Below are positions 6,388 through 7,262 of a DNA stretch of 7,262 nt, one piece after another. Each line of letters begins with the position of its first letter. Positions within the stretch are counted from its first letter, which is position 1. The DNA lies in NCBI GenBank assembly GCA_009787675.1, contig WQSU01000130.1:1-7262 (forward strand). The letters run 5' to 3'. The position numbers and the translations under genes are program-made. The stretch comes from Lentimicrobiaceae bacterium. GTDB taxonomy: Bacteria > Bacteroidota > Bacteroidia > Bacteroidales > WCHB1-69. Under the pieces are notes generated by a model. The model saw only the letters and a program-made list of their open reading frames with translations. It was not told where the DNA came from and searched no databases.

Positions 6388-7262
6388 GTGGCTCACGATT
6401 TCTATTTTTTTAACCCAAGTACCATGTCGTTTGAAAAAGCGAAATTGTCGATTTGGGGGCTCGTTAAAAGAATAATCTGGTTGTTTGCTACTGCTATAGC
6501 GTTCGCAGTAATAGTGCTTTGGATCGCCTTTTATGTTTTTGATTCGCCTAGAGAAAAGATGTTGCAACGGGAAAACAACGAATTAAAAGAGCAATTGAAT
6601 CTCATCAGCAAAAAATTGGATGTAATGAATGTGGTACTCGAAGATATTCAAGATCGAGATGACCAAGTATATCGGACTATTTTTGAGGCAGAGCCTGTTC
6701 CTTTGGAAACCAGAAACCCCTGGTTTAACTTAACTACACGGTATGACTCAATCCCACTGAATGAAACCTTAAAGTTGTTGAAAAGTATTGATATCAAAAC
6801 TCAAATATTGCAAATCAAATTATCGAAAGGACGTCAATCTTTGGATACGTTGATGAAATTAGCTGAAAATAAGAGTGATATGTTGGCGGCAATTCCTGCT
6901 ATACGCCCCATTAAAAACATGTACAATGTAACCTCCGGATTTGGAATGCGTTTGCACCCCATTCTAAAAATCATGCGCCCTCATACGGGCGTAGATATCA
7001 CGGCGCCACGCGGAACACCGGTGTATGCTACCGCCGATGGGGTGGTTTCCAAACAACAACAGGCTTCCGGATATGGAACTACTGTTGTAATTGATCATGG
7101 ATACTCCTACCACACTTTATACGGACACTTGTCGAAAAAAATTGTGAAGCCCGGACAAAAAGTAAAAAGAGGAGAGTTGATTGGGTATGTAGGAAATACA
7201 GGACTTTCGGTAGGTCCCCACTTGCATTATGAAGTTTGGAAAAACGGAAAAGCCGTAAATCC
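6388..7262 (+). CDS. M23 (LytM-type) peptidoglycan endopeptidase, membrane anchored, 3' end outside window
   Basis: The frame is open to the window end (291 full codons). Numbering from GTG 6388, residues 3-16 (HDFYFFNPSTMSFE) match the Y-x-x-x-P-x-T-x-x-Y/F-E opening that Bacteroidota homologues share, so GTG 6388 is preferred over ATG 6424. A single TM helix spans about 29-51, then DSPREK and a coiled-coil-like region to about 90 with the family block DRDDQVYRTIFEAEP. The M23 domain starts near 182 with NVTSGFGMRLHP. Zinc ligands are H199 and D203 (HTGVD) and H280 (HLH, 278-280); H247 in YGHLS is the other conserved histidine. It cuts peptide cross-links in the periplasm, or regulates envelope hydrolases or shape. 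It lies 30 bases after the glucosaminidase with no promoter box or terminator between, so co-transcription is likely. Only the last part of the catalytic domain is missing. Confidence 0.9.
   Translation, partial: MAHDFYFFNPSTMSFEKAKLSIWGLVKRIIWLFATAIAFAVIVLWIAFYVFDSPREKMLQRENNELKEQLNLISKKLDVMNVVLEDIQDRDDQVYRTIFEAEPVPLETRNPWFNLTTRYDSIPLNETLKLLKSIDIKTQILQIKLSKGRQSLDTLMKLAENKSDMLAAIPAIRPIKNMYNVTSGFGMRLHPILKIMRPHTGVDITAPRGTPVYATADGVVSKQQQASGYGTTVVIDHGYSYHTLYGHLSKKIVKPGQKVKRGELIGYVGNTGLSVGPHLHYEVWKNGKAVN

Overview
The window looks like chromosomal DNA from a member of the Bacteroidota. Five signs point the same way: a C-terminal tail resembling a type IX secretion sorting domain, a fused SecD-SecF protein, AT-rich start regions without Shine-Dalgarno sequences, several exact TAnnTTTG boxes (the Bacteroidota -7 promoter element), and a Bacteroidota-style M23 peptidase with a conserved N-terminus. 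The genus cannot be named from this sequence alone. Every supported gene is on the + strand.

Layout. Positions 1-120 hold the last 39 codons of a probably secreted protein. 159-1055 encodes a signal-peptide-bearing outer-membrane beta-barrel protein. 1204-4236 encodes a complete SecDF (1010 aa) behind a TAnnTTTG promoter. A tRNA-Leu(CAA) gene follows at 4340-4423, with a perfect 13-bp hairpin terminator at 4429-4470. About 420 bases without an intact gene come next (4471-4890). They hold what may be a decayed, multiply frameshifted gene fragment, then a TAnnTTTG promoter.

That promoter drives the most unusual gene, 4891-6357. It is one uninterrupted frame joining an AT-rich family 2 glycosyltransferase to a signal-peptide-like hydrophobic segment and a complete GH73-type glucosaminidase. 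A cytoplasmic sugar transferase and a periplasmic peptidoglycan hydrolase are not normally one polypeptide. The junction coincides with a clear composition change. Thirty bases downstream, a membrane-anchored M23 (LytM-type) endopeptidase begins, best started at GTG 6388, and runs off the window end.

Functionally, the right half is an envelope-remodelling pair: glucosaminidase cuts the glycan and M23 cuts the peptide. A glycosyltransferase is attached upstream of the pair. The left half concerns export (SecDF) and outer-membrane or secreted proteins. The other notable point is that SecDF carries Asn (N908) where the SecF half normally has a conserved intramembrane Asp. No CRISPR array, insertion sequence or complete mobile element was seen.
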